Counted from the stretch's first letter, positions 1-8,053 are shown. The stretch is DNA of 14,355 nt from Cyanobacteriota bacterium (GCA_027592485.1 JAQCKL010000047.1:1-14355); one strand, 5' to 3'. A program made the numbers and translations. The notes: generated by a model not told the origin, from the letters alone.

Positions 1-1258
1 TTTCCCCCATCTGCCCCTGCAACTCGGGGAACTCCCCCACCATCTGGGTGACCAGGTCGGCTTTGCAGAGATGCACCGCCCGCTGAATAAGCTCACCTTG
101 CTCCGTCGTGACCGCGAGCTGAGCGGAAATATGGGTGGCGATCGCCCCCGCCCGCTGCACCTTCGCCGCCACCGATCCCAGCCGTTCCTCAAAGGTGACG
201 GTTTCGAGTTTGGGGACAAAGTCGGCGAGGGGTTGGGCGCGATCGGCGTCAAAGAAAAACTTGCCGTCCGACAGCCGGGCTCGAATCACCCGACCATTGC
301 CCTCGGCAATCAGCGCCGCCTTGGCCGGGTCACCATTGGAAATGGTCACGAAGTAGGGCAACAGTGCCGACTCGTCCGGCCCTTTGCAGATGGGGAAATA
401 GCGCTGGTGGCTTTCCATTTCCATCACCGCCACGGCGGGGGGCAGATCCAGAAATTCGGCGTCAAATTCTCCCACCACGGCGGTGGGCCATTCCACCAGG
501 TTAGTCACCTCCGCCAGCAGATCGGCGGACACCTGGGCATGGCCCTTGACGGTGGCGGCGGCGGCGTGGACCTGTGCCTCAATGGTCTGTTGCCGCTGGG
601 CCGGGTCCACCTCCACAAACCCTTGCTTAAGTACCGCGCAATACGCTTCAGCGGTATCAAAGGTGAGCATTTCGGGGTGCAGGACCCGGTGACCGTAAGA
701 GCGGCGATCGCTGCTGCATTTCGACGAGCCGTTTTCGATGGTCAGGGGAATCAGCTGATCGTCCAAGAGGGTGACCAACCAGCGGATCGGGCGGGGAAAC
801 CGCAGGTCCCCATCGCCCCAGCGCATGAACCGCTTACCTTCGAGGCCAAAGATCCAGTTGGGGATCTGCTCGGTCAAAATATCGACAGCGGATTGACCGG
901 GGATCCTGTGGTTCACAAACACAAATGCACCCTTATCGGTCTCCCGCACCTCTAGGGCCTCTACCTCTACCCCTTTAGAGCGGGCAAAACCCAGGGCGGC
1001 TTTGGTGGGCTGGCCCTCTTTAAAAGCGGCTTGGGCAGGGGGGCCTTTGGCGTCTTCTTGGCGATCGGGTTGTTTGAGGGGTAACCCTTTAATGACGAGG
1101 GCGAGGCGGCGGGGGGTGCCGTAGTACTCGATGGCATCTGGGGTGAGCAGGGCGTCGTCTAGATCGGTGGGGATGCGATCGCGCCATTGGGCTAATGCTT
1201 CTTCTACGAAACTGGCGGGCAGTTCTTCGGTGCCCACTTCCAACAAAAATGTCGCCAT
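1..1258 (-). CDS. glyS: Glycyl-tRNA synthetase beta subunit (partial, C-terminus cut off)
   Basis: Reading leftward from 1258 the frame stays open to the window edge: 419 complete codons of a protein that is usually about 690-720 aa, so the C-terminal part is missing. The product starts MATFLLEVGTEELPASFVEE, the typical opening of bacterial GlyRS beta, and continues with family-like blocks such as YYGTPRRLALVIKGLP and EMESHQRYFPI. In the alpha2beta2 enzyme GlyQ carries the catalytic aminoacylation core, while GlyS is needed for tRNA recognition and activity in the cytoplasm. The ATG at 1258 is chosen because it gives the conserved N-terminus; the ribosome binding site before it is weak (AGGCA next to the start). 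The gene follows the large membrane protein on the same strand after about 340 bases and probably has its own promoter. glyQ is not in the window. Identity is confident. Confidence 0.95.
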   Translation of the reverse strand, partial: MATFLLEVGTEELPASFVEEALAQWRDRIPTDLDDALLTPDAIEYYGTPRRLALVIKGLPLKQPDRQEDAKGPPAQAAFKEGQPTKAALGFARSKGVEVEALEVRETDKGAFVFVNHRIPGQSAVDILTEQIPNWIFGLEGKRFMRWGDGDLRFPRPIRWLVTLLDDQLIPLTIENGSSKCSSDRRSYGHRVLHPEMLTFDTAEAYCAVLKQGFVEVDPAQRQQTIEAQVHAAAATVKGHAQVSADLLAEVTNLVEWPTAVVGEFDAEFLDLPPAVAVMEMESHQRYFPICKGPDESALLPYFVTISNGDPAKAALIAEGNGRVIRARLSDGKFFFDADRAQPLADFVPKLETVTFEERLGSVAAKVQRAGAIATHISAQLAVTTEQGELIQRAVHLCKADLVTQMVGEFPELQGQMGE

Positions 1259-1599
1259 TGCCTATCTATAAGGGGTCGGTGCCCTGCGTTGGAGGGTCGT
1301 TCATCAGCCTACCAAGGGACTGCATCACAGGGATCCCAGTCGCCTTGATTTAAGCCCCATTAGTTTATCGTGAGGGTCAGTTTCTACGGCGCTATGGCTG
1401 AACTGTGACCCTGGGATGATCCGGGATCGCGATCGGTAGGTCAGAATCAAGACACGGGGGCTGAACCTTTGCCCTCAATTGATCCAAGCTGAATGGTTTC
1501 GGGAATTACCCTATATCCAGAAGGACTATAGGTAGCAATGAGAGCCCTGATCGACCCCCATGCATTGCTTTGGCACATTGAAGAGAACTCAACGTATCG
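1259..1599. other. Gene-free spacer between glyS and the large membrane protein gene
   Basis: No convincing ORF, tRNA or structured RNA is visible in these 341 bases. The spacer must hold the 3' end of the transcript from the large membrane protein gene and probably the glyS promoter, both on the minus strand. A TATAGT-like -10 can be read on the minus strand near 1525-1530, but no -35 box stands at the right distance, so I do not call a promoter. An imperfect dyad at 1373-1412 is listed separately. Confidence 0.6.
1373..1412. repeat. Imperfect inverted repeat upstream of glyS
   Basis: AGGGTCAGTT (1373-1382) faces AACTGTGACCCT (1401-1412). The arms pair over ten positions with a two-base bulge around an 18-base loop. 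It lies about 115-155 bases upstream of the glyS start. No T-run follows on either strand, so it is not a clear terminator. It could be a regulatory dyad or chance. Confidence 0.3.
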
Positions 1600-4500
1600 C
1601 TATTCCCATTCCTCCAAAGCCGCCAACCATTGGTTCACCCAGTCCGTTGCCTGACTGCGCCGCGCCTCAAACGTTGCCGCCAGCCAAATCAACGCCAACC
1701 CCACCGCAATCCCCAAAGCCCAGAGCAACAACGCCTCCGCACTGATAAACCGCCACAGCAGATTCAGCACCTCTAGCCCAAACGTCAAAGTGCCGCCATA
1801 GAGGTAGGCCCGCACCCGCAACAGCAACCCCAACCCCACCAAAACCAACCCCAGCACCGCCACCCCAAGCCCTAACCCCAGGGAGGGCCCAGCTTGGTAA
1901 AATGTCGTCAAACAGAGCAGCGCCACCGCTAGGCATCGCAGCCCGTGGCGCTGTTGACGGCGATCCAGCGTTTGTAACGCTGGGTCCATCTGCACCCCAT
2001 AGAGCAATGAACCACTCAGGAGGGCCATTCCCCAGAGGGGCTCGAACTGGTTGATCTCGTGGAGCCATTCCAGAATGGCCCCATCCGCCAGAAATACGCT
2101 GATATAGCTGAGCCGAATCCGTCGGGTCTGGCTCGACACCCAGCCATAGAACCCGGCCACCACCAAGAGACTGGGGATGCTGATCGCCCCTGCGGTCAAA
2201 ATCACAATTACCCCCGGCAGCACCAAGGCCGATCGCCGCCAGGGCCGTAATCCCCATCCCCAATGATCCCAAGGCAACCAGTACAGCAGCGCCGCCACCA
2301 GCGCCGCCAAGGTCGCGGCCCATGCACCTAGATCTAAGGCCGGTATCCCTCGATTTACGCTGTAGAAAAAGGCGATCGCGAAGATCGCGACGGTGGCATC
2401 AATCCAAAGGCCAATGGTGCGGCCCCGCCAAGCCCCATAGGCAATGAGGGCGAGGGCGATTGCCATCCACAGCGGCATCAGCGGATTGCTCACTTCACCC
2501 AAGGTGGTGGGGAGCAGCAATAGACACCCCAGCCCCCAATGGAGATGGGCGATCCAGCGCACCACCCGTCTAGGGCAGCGCCACCAGAGCTGGAGCCAGC
2601 GGGTAGTGAGCCCATAGAGCCCAGCGATCGCCACCGCCAACAGTGCCAGCAGGGTTAAGCCATTTTCCCAACGGCCTCCCTCCCCCTGCATAAGCTGGTA
2701 AAACCACAGCTCATAGGCCCCAAAGCTGAGAGCCACCATGCCGCCATAGCTCAGCACCGCCAGGGCTCGATGCCGTCGCCCCACCCCAATCGCCACACAG
2801 GCCGCCACCAAGCTGTAGAGCCCCGTCGTCGCCGTAAAGGTGACGTGCGTTTGCAACCAGGCGGCAGCGGCAAACCCGAGGGGAATCAATGCCCAGCTCC
2901 CCTTGCGTACCGGTGAGGGCGAACGGCTCTGGTAGCGGCCCATCACCAGATCTCCCCCCAGTTGGGTCGCCAGCCCTAAGCCGCCATGGCACACCGCTAA
3001 AGCTGAACTCGACCAGCCTTGGGCCGAGAAGATCCCCAGTAGCAGTAACTCGATGCCCCAGGCGAATCCCAAATAGCCCAGGTTGGTGGGGGCTTGCCAG
3101 AGGCGAAAGGCGATCGCCCCCGCCGTTAGCCCCATCGCCAGCAGGAACCTCCCATCCACCGCCGTCGCTTCAGCGGTGAGCACCCCAATCCCCACCGTGC
3201 CGCCCAGCAAGATCAGTCCCGCTAGCAGCATGCCGCCGCCATTCAACGCCCAGCGATAGGCATTGATCAGAGGGCTGCGGCGGCCCTGCAATCCCAACCG
3301 GATACCCCATAGCCCCCACAGCAACAGCGCCAAGCCAGAAAAGATCCCCCCCGGTTCTTGGGGGCCATACCAATCGAGGGCCGCGATCGCCCCCACCAAG
3401 ACCAACCCCACCGTCACCCCAGCCCCCCAACGGTTCTTGAGGCAAAGGTTGAGGCCAAAGGCAATCGCTGCGGCCAGGGCAAACCCCAGCACCATCGCCC
3501 AAGAGATGATTGGGGCCAGCAGGGGAGCTGCCAGACAAGCTCCGAGACCGATCCAGGCGGCGACGCGGCGCTCCTCGGGGCGGGGGTGGCGATGGCTGAG
3601 CACCATCAGCAGAATAGGTACGGCCATCCACAGCAAGCCGCCGTAGCCCCCCAGGACGTCCTGATACAAGGCAATCGTGGCTAAGCCGGTGCCGTAACTG
3701 GCGATCGCGAGCAGCAATCCAGCCACCTCACTGCATTGCTGCCAGACCCGACTGCCGCGCTTCAGCACCCATACCCCTTCAGCAATTGCCCCGCCGAGCA
3801 AAACCCCCGTCCAGGTGGCGCTACTGGCAGTGGGATTGCCCCAGTCAAAGCCAGACAGTACGGTGATCACCCCCAGTCCATGGGTGAGATAGGCCAGCCA
3901 GGGGGCATTCACCCATCGCCGCCACCACAGCCCAATGAGGGTGAGGCCCCAGGCGAGGAAATAGAGCGATCGCACCGCCGGACTTTCCAGACCGGGCAGC
4001 AGCGCGAGTCCCCCTAACACCAGGGTTAGGGCCGTGGTGAGCTGCACCAAAGCGGGTTTCTGGCGCGATCGCAGCCAGCAGGCCAGGGCCACCAAACCCA
4101 GTAAATAGGGAAATAACCCCAAACCCGTCAATTGCCAGCCGTTGAGGGATTCCCCCAGCCAATGGCTGATCTGGCTGGCCATGGTTGTTCTCAGGGAACG
4201 GGAAGGGAGTCGCCACAGCTGCCCATAGGTCTGAAAGCCAATAAGCAACATGAGCCCGAGATCCCGCCGCCGCCAATGGCGCTGGAGGGGACCGGCCAGC
4301 AACCCGAGGGCTAGACCGCTGAGGGCGATCCCCTGGCCGGTTTGCGTCAAGGCGGTGATCAGCCACCCCCCGGCGATCATCAGCCAACCGACCCCAGCCA
4401 GCCCTGAACGACTGGGAGCGGTGCTGGTGGGACGATAGCGCTGGAGCCCCACCAGCACCGCTCCCAATGCCCCCAGCGGTAGCCCCAACTGATTGATCGG

Positions 4501-5358
4501 TACGGCCCCGCTGAGGGCGGCCCGCCCAATCAAGAACAATATGGAGAGGAGCACTGCGAGCGATCGCCGCCGCTCTAGCCCGGTTTTTCCCCGCCGCAAC
4601 CCCCAGTACCAGGCCAATGCAGTCCCCAGACTGCCGCCATAGACGGCCAGGCCAACCCCACCAGGAAAGCCCCATAACCAATGGAGCCAGCTCACCCCCC
4701 AGGCATTAGCCATCACCCCCCGAGGATGATCCCGCAGCAGTTGGGCGGTTACCCCTGAGAGGCCCAAGGCTGCCAGAAAAGCGACCCCCAGCCCCAATCC
4801 CGTTTGCCCCAGGTGGAAGCCATCCATCATCCAGAAATTGATCGGAATAATCAGCAGGGTGGCCACCTGCAACATGCGACTGGTGGTTTGCAGACGGTCA
4901 CGCCGCGCCGTCCATTGCCCAGCCTGCCAAAAGGCCAGGGTGTAGCCCAGCAGGATCAGGTACTGCCCCACCGCCGAGACCGACTGCCATTGGGTGGCCG
5001 CCAACACCATGGAGGACACCACCACCAAAAACACCCCCAATAGCAGCAGCCAGGCGATGCTGAACTCCGCCATCAGGGTATTGAGCCCGGTGAAACGACG
5101 GGATGATACGGCGACTTTTGCCGCTGGCACCGCTGGCACCTGGCCGGGAATCGCGCTCGGTCGTGTGTGGTCTGGGACCGCTACCCTCGATGGTGTCTCC
5201 GGCAAGGTACACACGAGGTGAACCCGACTCAGCCGCATGACTTGGGCGTTGGATAGCAGCCCTAATTGCAGCCATAACTCCAAACCCGCCAACAAGTCAG
5301 GATGGTCAGGATCAATGGACAGGGGTATGGTGCGGGGGCGATCGGGCCGAGAAGCCAT
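1600..5358 (-). CDS. Very large polytopic membrane protein, unknown function (1252 aa)
   Basis: A roughly 100-residue soluble N-terminus, with a segment reading LELWLQLGLLSNAQVMRL, is followed by more than 1000 residues of closely packed hydrophobic helices, by eye well over 25, joined by short Arg-rich loops. I see no catalytic motif, ABC cassette or recognisable transporter signature. The N-terminal 'W..LGLLS..Q' pattern recalls the start of DUF2157-type membrane proteins, and large proteins of this build occur in cyanobacteria; that family link is an inference. The start is set at ATG 5358 because GGAGG (5366-5370) sits 7 nt before it. An in-frame ATG at 5415 would add 19 residues but lacks a good ribosome site. 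The short C-terminus ends in an acidic tail (LEEWE). The gene is transcribed divergently from the ABC1 kinase gene. That it is a real gene is near certain; its function is not known. Confidence 0.9.
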   Translation of the reverse strand: MASRPDRPRTIPLSIDPDHPDLLAGLELWLQLGLLSNAQVMRLSRVHLVCTLPETPSRVAVPDHTRPSAIPGQVPAVPAAKVAVSSRRFTGLNTLMAEFSIAWLLLLGVFLVVVSSMVLAATQWQSVSAVGQYLILLGYTLAFWQAGQWTARRDRLQTTSRMLQVATLLIIPINFWMMDGFHLGQTGLGLGVAFLAALGLSGVTAQLLRDHPRGVMANAWGVSWLHWLWGFPGGVGLAVYGGSLGTALAWYWGLRRGKTGLERRRSLAVLLSILFLIGRAALSGAVPINQLGLPLGALGAVLVGLQRYRPTSTAPSRSGLAGVGWLMIAGGWLITALTQTGQGIALSGLALGLLAGPLQRHWRRRDLGLMLLIGFQTYGQLWRLPSRSLRTTMASQISHWLGESLNGWQLTGLGLFPYLLGLVALACWLRSRQKPALVQLTTALTLVLGGLALLPGLESPAVRSLYFLAWGLTLIGLWWRRWVNAPWLAYLTHGLGVITVLSGFDWGNPTASSATWTGVLLGGAIAEGVWVLKRGSRVWQQCSEVAGLLLAIASYGTGLATIALYQDVLGGYGGLLWMAVPILLMVLSHRHPRPEERRVAAWIGLGACLAAPLLAPIISWAMVLGFALAAAIAFGLNLCLKNRWGAGVTVGLVLVGAIAALDWYGPQEPGGIFSGLALLLWGLWGIRLGLQGRRSPLINAYRWALNGGGMLLAGLILLGGTVGIGVLTAEATAVDGRFLLAMGLTAGAIAFRLWQAPTNLGYLGFAWGIELLLLGIFSAQGWSSSALAVCHGGLGLATQLGGDLVMGRYQSRSPSPVRKGSWALIPLGFAAAAWLQTHVTFTATTGLYSLVAACVAIGVGRRHRALAVLSYGGMVALSFGAYELWFYQLMQGEGGRWENGLTLLALLAVAIAGLYGLTTRWLQLWWRCPRRVVRWIAHLHWGLGCLLLLPTTLGEVSNPLMPLWMAIALALIAYGAWRGRTIGLWIDATVAIFAIAFFYSVNRGIPALDLGAWAATLAALVAALLYWLPWDHWGWGLRPWRRSALVLPGVIVILTAGAISIPSLLVVAGFYGWVSSQTRRIRLSYISVFLADGAILEWLHEINQFEPLWGMALLSGSLLYGVQMDPALQTLDRRQQRHGLRCLAVALLCLTTFYQAGPSLGLGLGVAVLGLVLVGLGLLLRVRAYLYGGTLTFGLEVLNLLWRFISAEALLLWALGIAVGLALIWLAATFEARRSQATDWVNQWLAALEEWE

Positions 5359-5365
5359 GGGCGAT

Positions 5366-5370
5366 CCTCC
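5366..5370 (-). promoter_or_regulatory. Shine-Dalgarno GGAGG deciding the start at 5358
   Basis: GGAGG lies 7 nt upstream of ATG 5358 on the minus strand, which is ideal spacing. It supports this start over the ATG at 5415. A GATTATAG stretch (5381-5388, minus) just upstream could act as a -10 with a short leader, but no -35 is seen. Confidence 0.7.
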
Positions 5371-5502
5371 AAGGGTGTCCCTATAATCGCTAACGGACTC
5401 CCCTTCAGAACCCAATCAAAGCCTTTTCTCAAGATAGAGAGACCCTGGTTTTTCTACGGGCACCATTGAATTAAGTCAATCGATAAAGCCAGGGGATTTA
5501 CG

Positions 5503-5522
5503 TAACGATCCCTTACGATCCC
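5503..5522. repeat. Tandem 10-bp direct repeat, possible activator site
   Basis: Two copies of TWACGATCCC stand head to tail (5503-5512 and 5513-5522) with a single difference at the second base. A 10-bp period puts both copies on the same face of the helix. The pair ends about 21 bases before the TATACT box at 5544, so it covers the position where a -35 would be. This is where an activator that replaces the -35 contact would bind. No known regulator is assigned. Confidence 0.4.
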
Positions 5523-5543
5523 AAGGTTATATCTGTAGTTTTC

Positions 5544-5549
5544 TATACT
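5544..5549 (+). promoter_or_regulatory. Candidate -10 box for the ABC1 kinase gene
   Basis: TATACT matches the sigma-70 -10 consensus at five of six positions. No good -35 lies 16-18 bases upstream; the tandem repeat at 5503-5522 occupies that zone. Transcription from here would begin near 5556 and give a leader of about 150 nt. A second candidate, TGCTACGAT (extended -10), lies at 5624-5632, also without a -35. Confidence 0.35.
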
Positions 5550-5553
5550 ATTG

Positions 5554-5594
5554 TTAAGAGCCCTCAACCGTTCTGGTTCTCTTCGGGCGCTTAA
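5554..5594. repeat. Inverted repeat / leader hairpin upstream of the ABC1 kinase gene
   Basis: TTAAGAGCCC (5554-5563) pairs with GGGCGCTTAA (5585-5594), nine of ten positions matching. The 21-base loop contains a second small stem, AACC (5566-5569) with GGTT (5575-5578). No T-run follows, so it does not look like a terminator. It begins at about the predicted transcription start from the TATACT box, so it could be a 5' stabilising hairpin or a protein-binding dyad in the divergent promoter region. Confidence 0.5.
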
Positions 5595-5606
5595 AGGGAG
5601 GCAATA

Positions 5607-5678
5607 GTGGGCCGATTAGAATCTGCTACGATAGCTGCCCCCTTACTGCAGGGCTATCTGGCCAATCGATGGACTTAG
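5607..5678 (+). CDS. Possible 23-aa leader peptide
   Basis: A GTG at 5607 stands 5 nt after a strong ribosome site (AGGGAGG, 5595-5601) and opens a 23-codon frame reading MGRLESATIAAPLLQGYLAN then RWT, ending in TAG at 5676-5678. It lies between the hairpin and the kinase gene and is in the same frame as that gene, but separated from it by the stop codon. It could be a regulatory leader ORF; I recognise no family. A strong SD at a short frame can occur by chance. Confidence 0.25.
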   Translation: MGRLESATIAAPLLQGYLANRWT

Positions 5679-5708
5679 TGATTCACCGTCATAGGGGAGA
5701 AGGCGCTT

Positions 5709-7394
5709 GTGCTTGATATTCAGCGGTATGACGCCCAAAAAATTGGCCGATATTACGGTCGCCGTCCCTGGGTAGTATTGTGGCGATCGCTGCAAGTCGT
5801 CTGGCTGCTGGGCACCTTTGCCTTAGCTTGTCGATGGGATGTGTGGCGGGGCAAAGAAGCGCAACACCGAGCCCAGCGAGCTGCCCAGTTGCGCAATGTC
5901 TTAACCCAACTAGGACCGACCTTTATCAAGGTTGGACAGGCCCTTTCCACGCGCCCCGATCTCATTCGTCCCGACTTTTTGATCGAGCTGATTAAGCTGC
6001 AAGATCAGCTACCGCCTTTTCCTACCGCCACGGCCTACGCCATCATCGAAGCGGAATTGGGCCTCACCCCAGAAGAGATCTATACCTTTATTTCGCCCCA
6101 GCCCGTCGCCGCCGCCAGTTTGGGTCAGGTCTATCGCGCCCGCCTTTACAGTGGCGAAGAGGTGGCGGTCAAGGTGCAGCGCCCTAATCTTTTGCCAACC
6201 CTCAGCTGCGATCTCTTTGTCATGCGCCTCGCTGCCCGTTGGCTAGGACAGTTTTTGCCCCTCAACCTGGGCCACGATCTCACCCTGATCATTGATGAAT
6301 TTGGCATCAAGCTCTTTGAGGAAATTGACTATCTGAATGAAGGGCGCAACGCTGAAGCCTTTGCGGCCAACTTTCAGGATGACCCCACGGTCGTCGTCCC
6401 TCGCATTTACTGGGCGCAGAGCAGCCGTCACGTACTCACCCTAGAGTGGATCAATGGTTTCAAGCTCACCGATACCGAGCAGGTTCGCCAAGCCGAGCTG
6501 AGTACCGATGGCCTGATCGAAATTGGCGTGACCACCGGGCTTCGACAACTGCTGGAATTTGGGTTTTTCCATGCGGATCCTCACCCTGGCAATTTGTTTG
6601 CCCTAGCCGATGGGCGCATGGCCTATATCGACTTTGGCATGATGGACCAGCTCAGCCAGGACCTAAAGGAAACCCTGGTGGATGCGGTGGTCCATCTGAT
6701 TAATCAAGACTATGTCCGTTTGGCCGAAGACTTTGTCCATCTGGGATTTTTGACCCCCGATACGGATATCAGTCCAATTATCCCTGCCCTAGAATCAGTA
6801 CTCGGCAATGCCCTGGGGGCCAAGGTGCGGGACTTTAACTTCAAGACCATCACCGATGAGTTTTCGGAGCTGATGTATCAGTACCCTTTCCGGGTCCCGG
6901 CAAAATTTGCGCTGATTATTCGGTCCCTGGTCACCCAAGAAGGGTTAGCCCTGAGCCTCAATCCCGATTTTCGGATTGTGGACATTGCCTATCCCTATGT
7001 GGCCCGGCGGTTGCTGATGGGGGAAACCCCCTCCCTGCGTAAGCGCCTGCTGGACGTCCTGTTTAAGGATGGCAAGTTCCAATGGGAACGGCTGGAAAAT
7101 ATGTTGATGTTTGCCCGCAGCGATGACAGCTTTGATCTATTGCCCACCGCTGGGTTAGGGCTGAGCTACCTGCTTTCAGAAGAGGGGCAATACCTCCGCC
7201 AACAGCTGCTGTTAGCCCTCACCGAAGACAACCGCCTACGCACAGCGGAGGTGCAAAAGCTGTGGAATTTGGTTAAGGATGACATTACCCCCTCTCGGGT
7301 ACTGGGGGCGGCCTGGGAAGCCTTGGTGTCCTCTTCCCTAGAGCAGGCCAAGACCTGGGTGCCTCCCATGACAGCGCTCACGGCTAACCGCTAG
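5709..7394 (+). CDS. ABC1/UbiB (AarF) family protein kinase-like protein
   Basis: The 561-aa product has the hallmarks of the ABC1/ADCK/UbiB family. These are the KxGQ motif (KVGQ, residues 74-77), the Ala-rich loop that replaces the kinase P-loop (AAAS, 134-137), the nucleotide-contacting lysine in VAVKVQRP (K155), the catalytic-loop equivalent HADPHPGN (288-295) and the metal-binding DFG (308-310). Known members support quinone and prenyl-lipid metabolism; in cyanobacteria and plastids this includes plastoquinone and tocopherol. A hydrophobic stretch at 21-41 may associate with the membrane. All key residues are intact. The GTG start at 5709 is preceded by a GGGGAGAAGG-type ribosome site. 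Cyanobacteria carry several paralogs, so I give no gene symbol. It is divergent from the large membrane protein gene. Confidence 0.95.
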   Translation: MLDIQRYDAQKIGRYYGRRPWVVLWRSLQVVWLLGTFALACRWDVWRGKEAQHRAQRAAQLRNVLTQLGPTFIKVGQALSTRPDLIRPDFLIELIKLQDQLPPFPTATAYAIIEAELGLTPEEIYTFISPQPVAAASLGQVYRARLYSGEEVAVKVQRPNLLPTLSCDLFVMRLAARWLGQFLPLNLGHDLTLIIDEFGIKLFEEIDYLNEGRNAEAFAANFQDDPTVVVPRIYWAQSSRHVLTLEWINGFKLTDTEQVRQAELSTDGLIEIGVTTGLRQLLEFGFFHADPHPGNLFALADGRMAYIDFGMMDQLSQDLKETLVDAVVHLINQDYVRLAEDFVHLGFLTPDTDISPIIPALESVLGNALGAKVRDFNFKTITDEFSELMYQYPFRVPAKFALIIRSLVTQEGLALSLNPDFRIVDIAYPYVARRLLMGETPSLRKRLLDVLFKDGKFQWERLENMLMFARSDDSFDLLPTAGLGLSYLLSEEGQYLRQQLLLALTEDNRLRTAEVQKLWNLVKDDITPSRVLGAAWEALVSSSLEQAKTWVPPMTALTANR

Positions 7395-7429
7395 GGGGTA
7401 AGGCTGAGGGAATCTCCAGAAGAGACGAT

Positions 7430-7447
7430 ACCCGTAGGGGTTTTGTT
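7430..7447 (+). terminator. Weak candidate terminator after the ABC1 kinase gene
   Basis: ACCC (7430-7433) pairs with GGGT (7438-7441) around a 4-base loop, and the run TTTTGTT continues from 7441. The stem is only 4 bp. About 30 bases further on, AGGGGC (7471-7476) pairs with GCCCCT (7488-7493) but has no T-run. Either may end the transcript, and neither is strong. Confidence 0.25.
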
Positions 7448-7626
7448 GATACTTTGTGGCCATCAAGCCAAGGGGCTCGCTAACCCCGCCCCTGCCCATC
7501 CAGTTTCTAGCCCCCTTTGCCCTAATCCTCCCCTGCCATCCGCGATCGGGTTGGAACTGATGCCATCAGGTACCAGTGACTGCTATAAATCCTGGTTCTA
7601 GGGATAAAGGCCTGTACCCTGACCTC

Positions 7627-7632
7627 TATAAT
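7627..7632 (+). promoter_or_regulatory. Perfect -10 box TATAAT before the small membrane protein gene
   Basis: TATAAT matches the sigma-70 consensus exactly. Transcription would start near 7639, giving a leader of about 50 nt to the GTG at 7691. No clear -35 is seen at 16-18 bases. A second box, TGCTATAAA (extended -10), lies at 7581-7589. The TATAAT overlaps an ATG at 7631, which argues against using that ATG as the start. Confidence 0.5.
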
Positions 7633-7634
7633 GG

Positions 7635-7669
7635 AAGGCGTCTTTACAATTCTTTGCCTTTCCCAAGGC
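7635..7669 (+). repeat. Three-part repeat allowing two exclusive hairpins in the leader
   Basis: AAGGC (7635-7639), GCCTT (7656-7660) and AAGGC (7665-7669) lie in order. The middle element can pair perfectly with either flanking copy; the second pairing has a 4-base loop and ends just before the GGAGG ribosome site (7676-7680). This could make alternative leader folds, but arms of 5 bp can arise by chance. Confidence 0.25.
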
Positions 7670-7690
7670 CCTACCGGAGGTTCTTGCTCG

Positions 7691-8053
7691 GTGTACCCTC
7701 AACCCCCCTACGTTTTGCTCATCGCTGGCTTTTTGGCCGCGATCGCCGCTGGTTCATCCTTCAGCGCCACCCTACAACAGTCCACCCAGGCCTGGGCGGC
7801 TGATCGCACCCAATCCTTGCAGGCCATTCGCGGCTTCTCGTTGCAACTGCCTTACTTCGGCATTTGTGCCGGTACTTGCATCTTCTTAGCCTCAGGGGTG
7901 CAGTTATTTGGCTTCCCCGCCAGCGGCGCTTATGGGATCAGTGCCCCCATAACGGCCTTGATGGCCTGGTTGGTTTGGCGGCAATTGGGCGTGATTTTGA
8001 CCCAACTCGAACAAGGCGGATCGAAGGCCCTTGACCTAGAAGAGATGTTTTAA
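7691..8053 (+). CDS. Small multi-pass membrane protein, unknown function (120 aa)
   Basis: From GTG 7691 the product starts MYPQPPYVLLIAGFLAAIAA and contains about three hydrophobic segments (residues about 6-22, 50-75 and 80-102), then a short acidic tail ending LDLEEMF. I recognise no domain. GTG is preferred because GGAGG (7676-7680) precedes it by 10 nt and because the in-frame ATG at 7631 lies inside a perfect -10 box; that ATG would add 20 poorly conserved-looking residues. The gene is 61 bases upstream of the transporter gene on the same strand (31 bases if the transporter's upstream TTG is used) and may be cotranscribed with it. Membrane location is well supported; function is unknown. 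Confidence 0.75.
   Translation: MYPQPPYVLLIAGFLAAIAAGSSFSATLQQSTQAWAADRTQSLQAIRGFSLQLPYFGICAGTCIFLASGVQLFGFPASGAYGISAPITALMAWLVWRQLGVILTQLEQGGSKALDLEEMF

Noticed and set aside
138..145. Recurring GCGATCGC palindromes across the window
   Set aside because: These are HIP1 repeats, widespread in cyanobacterial genomes. They support the taxonomic call but are not a local system.
71..955. 294-codon open frame on the plus strand
   Set aside because: It is antisense to the well-supported glyS frame, its product looks like no protein family, and long antisense frames are common in GC-rich coding DNA.
3845..4681. 278-codon minus-strand frame inside the large membrane protein gene, plus several shorter frames on both strands across 1667-5275
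   Set aside because: All overlap the 1252-residue gene in other frames and give Arg/Pro/Gly-rich sequences typical of shadow frames.
5359..5415. Upstream ATG at 5415 as start of the large membrane protein
   Set aside because: It has no good ribosome site, whereas ATG 5358 has GGAGG at ideal spacing.
5502..5516. NtcA-like site (GTA...TAC)
   Set aside because: The spacing is 9 bases, not the 8 of the NtcA consensus GTA-N8-TAC, and the tandem 10-bp repeat explains the bases better.
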